In this document: positions 28,014-35,953 of the stretch, piece after piece
How the letters are laid out: each line of letters starts with the position of its first letter
Position numbering within the stretch: the first letter of the stretch is position 1
NCBI RefSeq assembly: GCF_024529975.1
Contig: NZ_AP024897.1
Location: 496,001-560,000 of the forward strand
Direction: 5' to 3'
DNA length: 64,000 nucleotides
From: Vibrio quintilis
GTDB taxonomy: Bacteria > Pseudomonadota > Gammaproteobacteria > Enterobacterales > Vibrionaceae
Translations under genes and position numbers: made by a program
The notes under the pieces: generated by a model
What the model was told of the DNA's origin: nothing
Seen by the model: the letters and a program-made list of their open reading frames with translations, nothing else
The model's database searches: none

Positions 28014-28075
28014 CGCTCTGTGTCACATAGAATGGCTTAGTATTACACAGAGTCGTAAATCTGCAAGTCATTTTA

Positions 28076-28091
28076 CTGTATAAAATAACAG
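28076..28091. promoter_or_regulatory. LexA (SOS) box upstream of uvrA
   Basis: CTGTATAAAATAACAG has the CTG-N10-CAG pattern with an A/T-rich centre and lies 63 bp before the uvrA start. It fits the known SOS regulation of uvrA. Confidence 0.8.
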
Positions 28092-28117
28092 TAGATAAAA
28101 TGACAGTATAAGTAAGA

Positions 28118-28143
28118 AAGGCAATCTTAGAATAGATTGCCTT
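28118..28143 (-). terminator. Terminator after galU
   Basis: A perfect 10-bp inverted repeat (AAGGCAATCT/AGATTGCCTT) lies 8 bp after the galU stop and is followed on the minus strand by TTTCTTACTT. It separates galU from the uvrA promoter region. Confidence 0.7.
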
Positions 28144-28151
28144 CGGAATTA

Positions 28152-29024
28152 TTACTCTTCTTTAGTTGTAGCGTGTTGGTCCAGCGCTACTTTTTTCTGG
28201 TTTTGCTTATATAAATTTTCGTAACAATAGTTTGTGGCCTCTATATAGCCTTCAACGCTTCCACAATCAAATCGTTTACCTTTAAATTTATAAGCCAGTA
28301 CACAGCCCGATTTTGCTTGTTTGAGTAAAGCATCTGTAATCTGAATTTCCCCACCTTTTCCGGGCTCAGTTTGTTCTATCAAATCAAAGATATCCGGCGT
28401 CAGAATATAACGTCCGATAATGGCCAGATTGCTGGGGGCTGTTCCTGGTTCAGGTTTTTCAACCATATCGTCAACACGAAAGATATCGTCTTTGATCATT
28501 TCACCAGAGATAACACCATATTTATGGGTTTCATCTTCCGGAACTTCCTGTACTGCTACGATAGAACAGCGAAATTGTTTGAACAGTGACACCATTTGCG
28601 CCAGAACGCCGTCAGATTCATTGACACACAAGTCATCCGCTAAAACAACGGCAAAAGGTTCATCTCCGACCAGCTCTCTTCCCGTCAGGATTGCGTGGCC
28701 TAAGCCTTTCATTTCTCTTTGACGAATATAGGTAAAATGAGTTGTTTCAATGATCTGACGAATATCAATGAGTAAATCTTCTTTGTTTGTACCTTTAATC
28801 TGATGCTCTAATTCATAATTCGTATCAAAATGATCCATGATAGAATGCTTGCCCCGTCCGGTGACGATACACATGCCATTCATTCCAGCCTGTATTGCCT
28901 CATCTACACCATACTCGATTAATGGCTTGTTAACGACTGGCATCATTTCTTTAGGCATGGACTTTGTTGCCGGAAGAAAGCGGGTTCCATAACCGGCCGC
29001 AGGGAAAAGACACTTTCTGATCAT
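28152..29024 (-). CDS. galU: UTP--glucose-1-phosphate uridylyltransferase
   Basis: The 290-residue enzyme makes UDP-glucose from UTP and glucose-1-phosphate for lipopolysaccharide, capsule and matrix sugars. The nucleotidyltransferase signature FPAAGYGTRFLPATKSMPKE is at residues 7-26, followed by VLADDLCV (metal-binding Asp) and a C-terminal FKGKRFDCGSVEGYIEA substrate segment. It lies between qstR and uvrA, as in other vibrios. Confidence 0.96.
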   Translation of the reverse strand: MIRKCLFPAAGYGTRFLPATKSMPKEMMPVVNKPLIEYGVDEAIQAGMNGMCIVTGRGKHSIMDHFDTNYELEHQIKGTNKEDLLIDIRQIIETTHFTYIRQREMKGLGHAILTGRELVGDEPFAVVLADDLCVNESDGVLAQMVSLFKQFRCSIVAVQEVPEDETHKYGVISGEMIKDDIFRVDDMVEKPEPGTAPSNLAIIGRYILTPDIFDLIEQTEPGKGGEIQITDALLKQAKSGCVLAYKFKGKRFDCGSVEGYIEATNYCYENLYKQNQKKVALDQHATTKEE

Positions 29025-29155
29025 ATTGCAAACGCCTTATTTATCTCTGAATTTTTATCTGTTTATCACTAGGTTATTTAGGGTGTTACTCTATCACTTT
29101 TCGCGGGAGACACCATCATAGATACACTGATCTCCGAAAAATAATGTGACTTAGT

Positions 29156-29803
29156 TTAGGTCAATAAATTTTGTCTGGCCCATGAGATAGCCTGAGCTCT
29201 GTTTTTTACCGCTATTTTTTTAAAAATCTGGTACAAATGTGACTTAACTGTATATTCGCTGATAAATAAATTATCTGCAATTTCTGTATTACATGCGCCG
29301 GATTGCAAGCAACGCAAAATTTCAATTTCTCTTGCTGTCAGAGCGATGATTGCCGAGATATTGTGACTTTGCAGGGCATATCGGTAATAGTGAAGTAATT
29401 GACTGGAGATATGGCGGGGAAGCCAGTTTCTTCCATCAATAATTTCTTTCAGTCCCATGATGATTTTCTGGATCGGATCTTTTTGATAAAACAGCCCTTT
29501 CAGATTGCCCAAGGCTAATAATGCTTCAGTATTTAAGCGTTTATCTACATCAATCACGACGGTTTCATAATATTGTTGTTCAGAATACCAGTCATTGAAA
29601 TAGGGGAGCAAAGGTGTCCGGTGGTCATAAGTAAAAATTAGAATTTTATGGCGATCGCGGCTGCCATTGACAGAAAGTGCATCTGGCGTGACTTTGGGCA
29701 ATGTATACCCCAGCAGCTTCTCGATTTCTTCGTATATATCCGGAAGGACTTCCCCTTCTGGATACAGGATATAAAGCGTCCGTGCATAATTGTTTTTCTT
29801 CAT
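29156..29803 (-). CDS. qstR: LuxR-type transcriptional regulator, QstR-like
   Basis: The 215-residue protein has a receiver-like N-terminal domain and a C-terminal LuxR/FixJ helix-turn-helix (LTAREIEILRCL ... ISEYTVKSHLYQIF, residues about 150-210). The NWLPRH segment sits where VpsT/CsgD-type regulators carry their W-[FLM]-[TS]-R motif. In V. cholerae the gene at the same place between galU and ssb is qstR, a quorum-sensing and TfoX-dependent activator of competence and type VI secretion genes. The name rests on synteny and domain type. GGAGAA precedes the start. No clear CRP-S site was found upstream. Confidence 0.75.
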   Translation of the reverse strand: MKKNNYARTLYILYPEGEVLPDIYEEIEKLLGYTLPKVTPDALSVNGSRDRHKILIFTYDHRTPLLPYFNDWYSEQQYYETVVIDVDKRLNTEALLALGNLKGLFYQKDPIQKIIMGLKEIIDGRNWLPRHISSQLLHYYRYALQSHNISAIIALTAREIEILRCLQSGACNTEIADNLFISEYTVKSHLYQIFKKIAVKNRAQAISWARQNLLT

Positions 29804-29993
29804 GTTTTTCTCCGTAAGTTTATTGAGAGCAAAACATGCCTGAAATTAAAAAAATATTCTAATTCAAATGGTTATCGTTCGTATGCCTTCATGCTTATAA
29901 GGAAAACAGGTGTGGGTTTCTGCTAAAATATAAGAATCAGGTCGAAAAATTAAACGTGAACAAGCGCTTTTGAAGATAATTTGCAGAGGTTGG

Positions 29994-30021
29994 TTGAGAC
30001 CTTTATCAGGCATGGTATCCT
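29994..30021 (+). promoter_or_regulatory. Probable ssb promoter
   Basis: The -35 TTGAGA (29994-29999) and -10 TATCCT (30016-30021) are 16 bp apart and lie 43 bp before the ssb start. I see no CTG-N10-CAG box in this gap. The rest of 29804-29993 holds no gene. Confidence 0.5.
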
Positions 30022-30063
30022 ATAGCGTTTATTAGACACTCATGAGTAAAGACGGAGCAAAAT

Positions 30064-30585
30064 ATGGCCAGCCGTGGAGTAAACAAAGTAATCTTAGTTG
30101 GGAACCTTGGCGGGGATCCCGAAGTTCGTTATATGCCGAGTGGCGGTGCTGTTGCAAACATTACGATTGCAACGTCTGAGTCATGGCGTGATAAAACAAC
30201 TGGCGAGCAAAGAGAGAAAACAGAGTGGCACCGTGTTGCTTTGTTTGGAAAACTGGCCGAAGTTGCCGGAGAGTACCTGCGTAAAGGTTCTCAGGTTTAT
30301 ATTGAAGGGCAACTGCAGACGCGTAAGTGGCAGGACCAAAGCGGGCAGGATCGTTATACCACAGAAGTTGTGGTGCAGGGATTCAATGGTGTCATGCAAA
30401 TGTTAGGCGGACGCGCTCAGGGCGCAGGCCAGCCAGGACAATCAGCACCACAACAGCAAGGTGGATGGGGACAACCTCAGCAACCAGCTATGCAGCCTCA
30501 GCAAAAACCGGCTCCACAGCAACAACCTCAACAGCCGCAATATAATGAGCCTCCAATGGATTTTGATGATGATATTCCGTTCTAG
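30064..30585 (+). CDS. ssb: Single-stranded DNA-binding protein
   Basis: The 173-residue protein binds and protects ssDNA in replication, recombination and repair. The OB fold occupies residues 1-115 ([45 protein letters not shown]). A Gln/Gly/Pro-rich flexible linker follows, and the C-terminal acidic tip DFDDDIPF recruits partner proteins. The ribosome site GACGGAG precedes the ATG. A terminator follows. Confidence 0.98.
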   Translation: MASRGVNKVILVGNLGGDPEVRYMPSGGAVANITIATSESWRDKTTGEQREKTEWHRVALFGKLAEVAGEYLRKGSQVYIEGQLQTRKWQDQSGQDRYTTEVVVQGFNGVMQMLGGRAQGAGQPGQSAPQQQGGWGQPQQPAMQPQQKPAPQQQPQQPQYNEPPMDFDDDIPF

Positions 30586-30621
30586 GCTGGTTGTGTAAGA
30601 CAACTTCAATATAGTTTATCG

Positions 30622-30648
30622 AAAGGCTCCGTATATCGGAGCTTTTTG
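30622..30648 (+). terminator. Rho-independent terminator of ssb
   Basis: A GCTCCG/CGGAGC stem extended by A-T pairs, with loop TATAT, is followed by TTTTTG. It lies 36 bp after the ssb stop. Confidence 0.88.
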
Positions 30649-30663
30649 TATTCTTAACGATGT

Positions 30664-30703
30664 TATACCCAAACAGTCTGCATCTTCAGGTTGTTTGGGT
30701 ATA
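30664..30703. repeat. Intergenic palindromic repeat, copy 1
   Basis: Perfect 12-bp arms TATACCCAAACA (30664-30675) and TGTTTGGGTATA (30692-30703) flank CTGCATCTTCAGG. The same core and arms occur at 57373-57419 and, decayed, at 56838-56868 and 21605-21627. The rest of 30704-30855 shows no gene. Confidence 0.8.
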
Positions 30704-30855
30704 TTCCCTTCAGCCCGGCGGATTACTCCCGGAAAAATCTATCGCGATAATCTTCCTCAATGTATTGCCTGGTGATGTCATTTGCGATCGTGAAGTGTGA
30801 ATCAATGATTTGATGAATGTTTATTATTTACGGAACAATCATCTGAAATATAATC

Positions 30856-30870
30856 TGTCGAGTATAGACA
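30856..30870. promoter_or_regulatory. Candidate activator site (dyad) upstream of the sigma-54 promoter
   Basis: TGTC-N7-GACA forms a dyad about 120 bp upstream of the sigma-54 promoter, a usual distance for an enhancer-binding protein such as FhlA. A second dyad, ATGACAGTCAT, lies at 30892-30902. Binding by FhlA is inference. Confidence 0.3.
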
Positions 30871-30986
30871 CTTTTGACGAATATTTTTTTTATGACAGTC
30901 ATCCTATATGCCACACATAACAGCCATGTTTCATAAAAGTCATTTTAAATCATGTGGTTAATTTGCTTTATTTCCGATTTTCCTAG

Positions 30987-31002
30987 TTGGCACATCTTGT
31001 GC
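30987..31002 (+). promoter_or_regulatory. Sigma-54 promoter of hydN-fdhF
   Basis: TTGGCACATCTTGTGC carries the -24 GG (30989-30990) and -12 GC (31001-31002) with exactly 10 bp between them, matching the sigma-54 consensus. It lies 75 bp before hydN. An FhlA-type sigma-54 activator is encoded just downstream. Confidence 0.88.
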
Positions 31003-31077
31003 CTAGCATAAGGCTCCATTCAGAATAAAAAAGTGAATCAGTAAAATATTACTGGTAATTACACAGAAGGAAGCAGC

Positions 31078-31626
31078 ATGAATCGATTTATCTTTGCTGA
31101 CGCCAATAAGTGTATTGGTTGTCGAACTTGTGAGCTTGCATGCGCGATTTCTCATCAAAATGAAGATATTGGAACACTGGCAGATCCCAAAAATTTCACA
31201 CCACGCTTGAATTTGGTGAAAAACGCTCAGGTGACCGTTCCGGTTATGTGCCGTCAATGTGATGACGCCCCTTGTGCCCAGGTTTGTCCGAATAATGCAA
31301 TTGTACACGAAGATGGTTATATCAAAGTGATTCAGTCGCGTTGCATTGGCTGCAAAACATGTGCAATCGCATGTCCTTACGGAGCCATGAATATTGTGAC
31401 AACCATGGTTGAAAATCATTCTGGTTATTCCGGTCTTTTCCAAAGAAAAACCCCACAGTCACAAGCTGTTAAGTGTGACTTATGTTCCCACAGTGAAGAT
31501 GGACCGGCCTGCGTTCAGGTGTGTCCTACTCAAGCCATTAAATTAATGGTTCCGGAAGATGTTGAGTTGACTACTCAGCAGAAGCGGGAAGCTGCTGCAA
31601 GTAGTGCTTCTGTCATTTCGGTGTGA
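31078..31626 (+). CDS. hydN: HydN-type 4Fe-4S ferredoxin, electron carrier for formate dehydrogenase H
   Basis: The 182-residue cytoplasmic protein holds four Cys clusters for 4Fe-4S centres: CIGCRTCELAC (12-22), CRQCDDAPCAQVC, CIGCKTCAIACP and CDLCSHSEDGPACVQVCP. It resembles E. coli HydN, which is encoded next to or near fdhF and helps formate dehydrogenase H activity. The ribosome site AAGGAAG precedes the start. It is cotranscribed with fdhF 26 bp downstream from the sigma-54 promoter. Confidence 0.88.
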   Translation: MNRFIFADANKCIGCRTCELACAISHQNEDIGTLADPKNFTPRLNLVKNAQVTVPVMCRQCDDAPCAQVCPNNAIVHEDGYIKVIQSRCIGCKTCAIACPYGAMNIVTTMVENHSGYSGLFQRKTPQSQAVKCDLCSHSEDGPACVQVCPTQAIKLMVPEDVELTTQQKREAAASSASVISV

Positions 31627-31652
31627 TTGGATAATATTCGGAGAAGGCTAGA

Positions 31653-33797
31653 ATGAAAAAATCTATCGTCGTTTGTCCCTACTGTGGTACGGGCTGTAAA
31701 CTGAACCTGCTGGTTAAAGATAATAAAATTGTTGGGGCTGAGCCTGCGAATGGTCGTACCAACGAAGGTCAGTTATGTTTAAAAGGTTATTATGGCTGGG
31801 ACTTTTTAAATGATACTAAATTACTGACACCACGTTTAAAACAGCCCATGATTCGCCGTTCAAGAGATAGTAAGCTTGAAGCGGTAACATGGGATGAAGC
31901 TATTGACTTTGCAGCAGAAAAACTTCAGGCAATCAAAGATAAACATGGCCCTGACGCTATCATGACAACCGGTTCTGCCCGTGGTCCGGGTAATGAATCT
32001 AACTATGTTATGCAGAAATTTGCCCGTGCAGTGATTGGAACGAATAACGTTGACCACTGTGCAAGGGTATGTCATGCGCCTTCGGTTTCCGGTCTGGAAT
32101 CAACCGTTGGTAATGGTGCAATGAGTAACTCCATCCCGGAGATTGAAGAAACAAAATGCCTGTTAATCTTTGGGTATAATGTTGCTGACTCTCACCCGGT
32201 TATTGCGAAAAGAATTTTCAAAGCTCAGGAAAATGGCGCCAAAATCATTGTGTGCGATCCGCGTAAGATTGAATCTGTACGGATTGCCGATCAATGGCTT
32301 CAATTGAAAAATGGTGCCAATATGGCATTGGTAAATGCGATTGCTTATACATTGATCGATGAAGATCTGTATAACAAAGCCTATGTTCAGAATTTTACTG
32401 AAGGATTTGAAGAGTTCCGTAAAATTGTGATGAATTATGCTCCGGAAGAAGTTGAACATATCACTGGTCTGAAAGGAAGTGATGTTCGACAGGCGGCAAG
32501 AACATATGCAGCAGCTTCTGAAGCGATGATTTTATGGGGTATGGGTGTCACTCAGTTTGGTCAGGCTGTAGATGTGGTACGAGGCTTGGCTGCATTGGCA
32601 TTGATGACCGGAAACTTTGGTCGTCGTGGTGTTGGTGTTGGTCCTGTGCGCGGACAAAACAACGTTCAGGGAACATGTGACTTAGGTATGCTGCCTCATC
32701 AGTATCCAGGCTATCAATCTGTAAAAGATGATGCGATCCGTGAAAAATTTGAGAATGCCTGGGGTGTTAAATTATCACCGGAACCGGGCTATCGTCTGAC
32801 AGAAGTCGGTCATAAAGTTGACGAAGGCGTATGTAAGGCATTTTATATCTTTGGTGAAGATCCGGCGCAAACTGAAGCTGATTTGAGTGCAATGCGGGAA
32901 ACGATGAAGAAAATGGAATTGGTCATCGTTCAGGATATCTTCATGACGAAGACTGCGGAAATGGCCGACATCGTGTTCCCATCAACCAGTTGGGGAGAAC
33001 ACGAGGGTGTTTACACTTGTGCTGATCGTGGCTTCCAGCGTTTTTATAAAGCAGTGACACCACCTGAAGGTGTGAAACCAGACTGGGAAATCTTTGGTTT
33101 GCTATCAACCCGGATGGGATATCCGATGCAATATAAAAATGCAGAAGAAATCTGGGATGAAATGCGTTCTCTGGCTCCTCTGTTTGCTGGTGCTTCTTAC
33201 GAGAAAATGGAAGGGGAAAAATCAGTTCTGTGGCCTTGCCCGACAGAAGATCATCCTGGTACACCATTCCTGTTTGAAGGGAATAAATTTGCGACTGAAT
33301 CAGGTAAAGCTCTGTTCATCGGTGCTGAATGGCGTCCGCCTCTGGAAAAAATCGATGCAGATTATCCTTTAATTTTGTCGACAGTTCGTGAGATCGGACA
33401 TTATTCATGTCGCTCAATGACAGGTAACTGTACCGCACTTGCTACATTGGCCGACGAACCTGGATTTATTCAGATGAACCCTGAAGATGCGAAAGCGTTA
33501 GGAGTTGTTGATCAACAATTAGTCTGGGTTTCATCTCGTCGCGGAAAAGTTATTACCCGGGCTAACTTCTCTGAGCGTGTTAATAAAGGCGCGGTCTACA
33601 TGACTTATCAATGGTGGGTTGGCGCATGTAATGAATTAACTATCGAGCATGTTGATCCGATTTCAAGTACACCTGAATTCAAGTTCTGTGCAGTCAAAGT
33701 CGAAGCAATAGAAGATCAGTCTTGGGCTGAGAACTATGTACAAGTTGAATATAGTAATATGAAAGCTCGTCTTAATTCTCACGTGGAATATGCCTGA
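31653..33797 (+). CDS. fdhF: Formate dehydrogenase H, molybdopterin subunit, cysteine form
   Basis: The 714-residue enzyme oxidises formate to CO2 and feeds electrons to a hydrogenase in the formate hydrogenlyase complex. The N-terminal 4Fe-4S ligands are Cys8, Cys11, Cys15 and Cys42. The molybdenum ligand position, selenocysteine 140 in E. coli, is here Cys140 (TGT at 32070-32072, context CARVCHAPS), followed by the conserved His141. The remainder (GMGVTQFGQAVD, PVRGQNNVQGTCD, STVREIGHYSCRSMTGN) is colinear with E. coli FdhF, 715 residues. No SECIS element is needed. GGAGAAGG precedes the ATG. Confidence 0.96.
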   Translation: MKKSIVVCPYCGTGCKLNLLVKDNKIVGAEPANGRTNEGQLCLKGYYGWDFLNDTKLLTPRLKQPMIRRSRDSKLEAVTWDEAIDFAAEKLQAIKDKHGPDAIMTTGSARGPGNESNYVMQKFARAVIGTNNVDHCARVCHAPSVSGLESTVGNGAMSNSIPEIEETKCLLIFGYNVADSHPVIAKRIFKAQENGAKIIVCDPRKIESVRIADQWLQLKNGANMALVNAIAYTLIDEDLYNKAYVQNFTEGFEEFRKIVMNYAPEEVEHITGLKGSDVRQAARTYAAASEAMILWGMGVTQFGQAVDVVRGLAALALMTGNFGRRGVGVGPVRGQNNVQGTCDLGMLPHQYPGYQSVKDDAIREKFENAWGVKLSPEPGYRLTEVGHKVDEGVCKAFYIFGEDPAQTEADLSAMRETMKKMELVIVQDIFMTKTAEMADIVFPSTSWGEHEGVYTCADRGFQRFYKAVTPPEGVKPDWEIFGLLSTRMGYPMQYKNAEEIWDEMRSLAPLFAGASYEKMEGEKSVLWPCPTEDHPGTPFLFEGNKFATESGKALFIGAEWRPPLEKIDADYPLILSTVREIGHYSCRSMTGNCTALATLADEPGFIQMNPEDAKALGVVDQQLVWVSSRRGKVITRANFSERVNKGAVYMTYQWWVGACNELTIEHVDPISSTPEFKFCAVKVEAIEDQSWAENYVQVEYSNMKARLNSHVEYA

Positions 33798-33810
33798 TTA
33801 GATCAATGCA

Positions 33811-33856
33811 GGCTCTTTACATCTGTGTAAGTATAGAGGGTAAAGAGCCTTTTATT
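33811..33856 (+). terminator. Terminator after fdhF
   Basis: A perfect 10-bp stem GGCTCTTTAC/GTAAAGAGCC with a 19-nt loop is followed by TTTTATT. It lies 13 bp after fdhF and ends about 17 bp before the fhlA start, so fhlA must be expressed by readthrough or from a promoter upstream of the hairpin. Confidence 0.8.
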
Positions 33857-33872
33857 GATTGTATTAGTGTTT

Positions 33873-35930
33873 ATGAACAGAATAGCTCAGGAGTTAATGA
33901 TATTTTCAAAAGCAATGCTATCAGTTCATGATACATCGGACTTATTGAAATTTATCAACGATGAAGAATGCTCATTTCTGCAAGTAGAAAGAATTAATAT
34001 TATTTTGAACCGCAATCATACCAATGAAGCGGTTCTTTATTATATAAGTAATGGTGAAGTATGCTCGGAAGTATTTAATCGTCAGGAAACCGATTTATAT
34101 AATCAGACTTATGATGATGGTATTTATGAGTTGGATGGAAATCGTTTCTATTATTACTATCCTCAATTTTCAGAACATCCCGCGTATAAAAATATCAGCC
34201 ATTATCGCCGTATGCCGTTAAATACGGTGACTCATCAATTGGGTGAAATTGAATTTATTAATCCTGAAATTGATGACATGGAAGATGAGGAAAAACATTT
34301 CCGGCTGATAAATAGTATGTTGATTTCTTTTGTGGCTCATGTCATCGAGCATGAACTGGCGACGAGTAAAGCTCAGCAACTCAGTCATGAACGGGATAAC
34401 TATCATATTCTGGTGGATGTGACGAATGCTGTCATTAGCCAAAGCAGCAAAGAAACGCTGCTTAACTCATTGCTTCGGTGTCTGAATCAACACTTTTCTA
34501 TGTGTGACTTATCTTTGATCGAAAAGTATCAGGGCCATTATATTCAGCATTCGAGTCGTCTTGATAAAGATGAGCTTGTTTATCAATGTCATTTTTTTAG
34601 TGATGATTCAGTATTTGAACCAGCGGTTACAAGTGATGAGCCGGTTTGTCTCAGCGGCCAGAAGCTGAGGCAGGTATTCTATCGGAAGAATACGATTGAA
34701 CTGAATGAAAGTGTTGATCAGGTCATCATTATCCCCATGGTTTTTCGTACCTGTAAAGTCGGTTATATCACGTATGTCATGCAGAAATGTGTTGAAGCAC
34801 AGTGGTGTAAAATCGAACTTTTACAACAAGTTGCAGCAAGAGTTGCAATGGCGATGCACAGTCTTAGTGTTCATGAAGCGCATACGAAAGTCATTCCTAA
34901 AAATGAATATATTTCGATAGAAGCCCATGATGAAAGACACCAAATTTTCGATGACATCATCAGCCAAAGTGAAGCGATGAATCGCGTGCTTGACCAGGTT
35001 GCGATGGTTGCGGATTGCGACAGTACGGTTTTGATTTTAGGTGAAACAGGGACCGGGAAAGAGCTGATTGCAAGAGCTATTCATAAAATGAGCCGTCGCA
35101 GTAAAAAACGTATGGTGAAAATGAATTGTGCCGCGGTGCCTGAAGGTTTATTCGAAAGTGAATTATTTGGCCATGAAAGAGGTGCGTTTACCGGCGCGAT
35201 TCATCAAAGAGTCGGACGCTTTGAGCAAGCTAATCAGGGAACATTATTTTTAGATGAAATCGGCGATATGCCATTAGAGCTTCAACCCAAGCTATTGCGG
35301 GTATTGCAGGAAAGTGAGATAGAACGGGTTGGGAAAAACCAGCTGATTCCTGTGGATGTCCGGATTGTTGTTGCCACAAATGCCGATTTGGTTTCAATGG
35401 TTCAGAAGAAAACATTCAGGAATGATTTATATTACCGGCTTAATATTTTCCCGATTGAAATTCCTCCTTTAAGGGAGCGCCCTGAAGATATTCCATTACT
35501 GGTGAAATACTTCAGCCGGGTGATTTCGAAGCAGATGGGTAAGAAAATTACAGCGATTACCAATGAAACAATGCGGGCGCTTGCTGATTTTTCATGGCCG
35601 GGAAACGTCAGGCAGCTAAGAAATTTTATAGAGCGTTCGGTGATCTTAACCCGTGGTGATGTCTTAAATGCGCCGTTAGAAGAACTGGTCAAATTAGGTT
35701 TACATATTTCTCCTCCTGAGAGTGATTCGCCTTTACTTCGCAACAGCAATGCCCGTGAGTTTCCTGTGGTTGTTGATCGTGAGGCTATTATACAGGCCCT
35801 GCGGGAAAGTAATGGTATTGTCGCAGGTGTCCGCGGAGCAGCGGTAAAGCTGGGATTGAAACGGACGACACTTCTATCCCGTATGCAGAAAATGGGAATC
35901 AGTAGTAAAGATTATTTACCCGAGATGTAA
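33873..35930 (+). CDS. fhlA: Sigma-54-dependent activator, FhlA/HyfR type
   Basis: The ~685-residue enhancer-binding protein has an N-terminal sensory half with GAF-like character (about 1-340), a central AAA+ domain with GETGTGKELIARAIH, the sigma-54-contacting GAFTGA loop and LFLDEIGDMPLELQ, and a C-terminal Fis-type helix-turn-helix (AAVKLGLKRTTLLSRM). FhlA binds formate and activates formate hydrogenlyase genes, and the sigma-54 promoter of hydN lies upstream. The start is uncertain. ATG 33873 aligns best with E. coli FhlA, but TTG 33855 and ATG 33897 (after GGAG) are possible. fdhD follows after 23 bp. Confidence 0.9.
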   Translation: MNRIAQELMIFSKAMLSVHDTSDLLKFINDEECSFLQVERINIILNRNHTNEAVLYYISNGEVCSEVFNRQETDLYNQTYDDGIYELDGNRFYYYYPQFSEHPAYKNISHYRRMPLNTVTHQLGEIEFINPEIDDMEDEEKHFRLINSMLISFVAHVIEHELATSKAQQLSHERDNYHILVDVTNAVISQSSKETLLNSLLRCLNQHFSMCDLSLIEKYQGHYIQHSSRLDKDELVYQCHFFSDDSVFEPAVTSDEPVCLSGQKLRQVFYRKNTIELNESVDQVIIIPMVFRTCKVGYITYVMQKCVEAQWCKIELLQQVAARVAMAMHSLSVHEAHTKVIPKNEYISIEAHDERHQIFDDIISQSEAMNRVLDQVAMVADCDSTVLILGETGTGKELIARAIHKMSRRSKKRMVKMNCAAVPEGLFESELFGHERGAFTGAIHQRVGRFEQANQGTLFLDEIGDMPLELQPKLLRVLQESEIERVGKNQLIPVDVRIVVATNADLVSMVQKKTFRNDLYYRLNIFPIEIPPLRERPEDIPLLVKYFSRVISKQMGKKITAITNETMRALADFSWPGNVRQLRNFIERSVILTRGDVLNAPLEELVKLGLHISPPESDSPLLRNSNAREFPVVVDREAIIQALRESNGIVAGVRGAAVKLGLKRTTLLSRMQKMGISSKDYLPEM

Positions 35931-35953
35931 CTTCATCTTGATGGAGAAAAGTT

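Noticed and set aside
32070..32130. A possible SECIS element after the active-site codon of fdhF.
   Set aside because: The codon is TGT (Cys), so no selenocysteine insertion is needed, and I saw no obvious bulged stem-loop.
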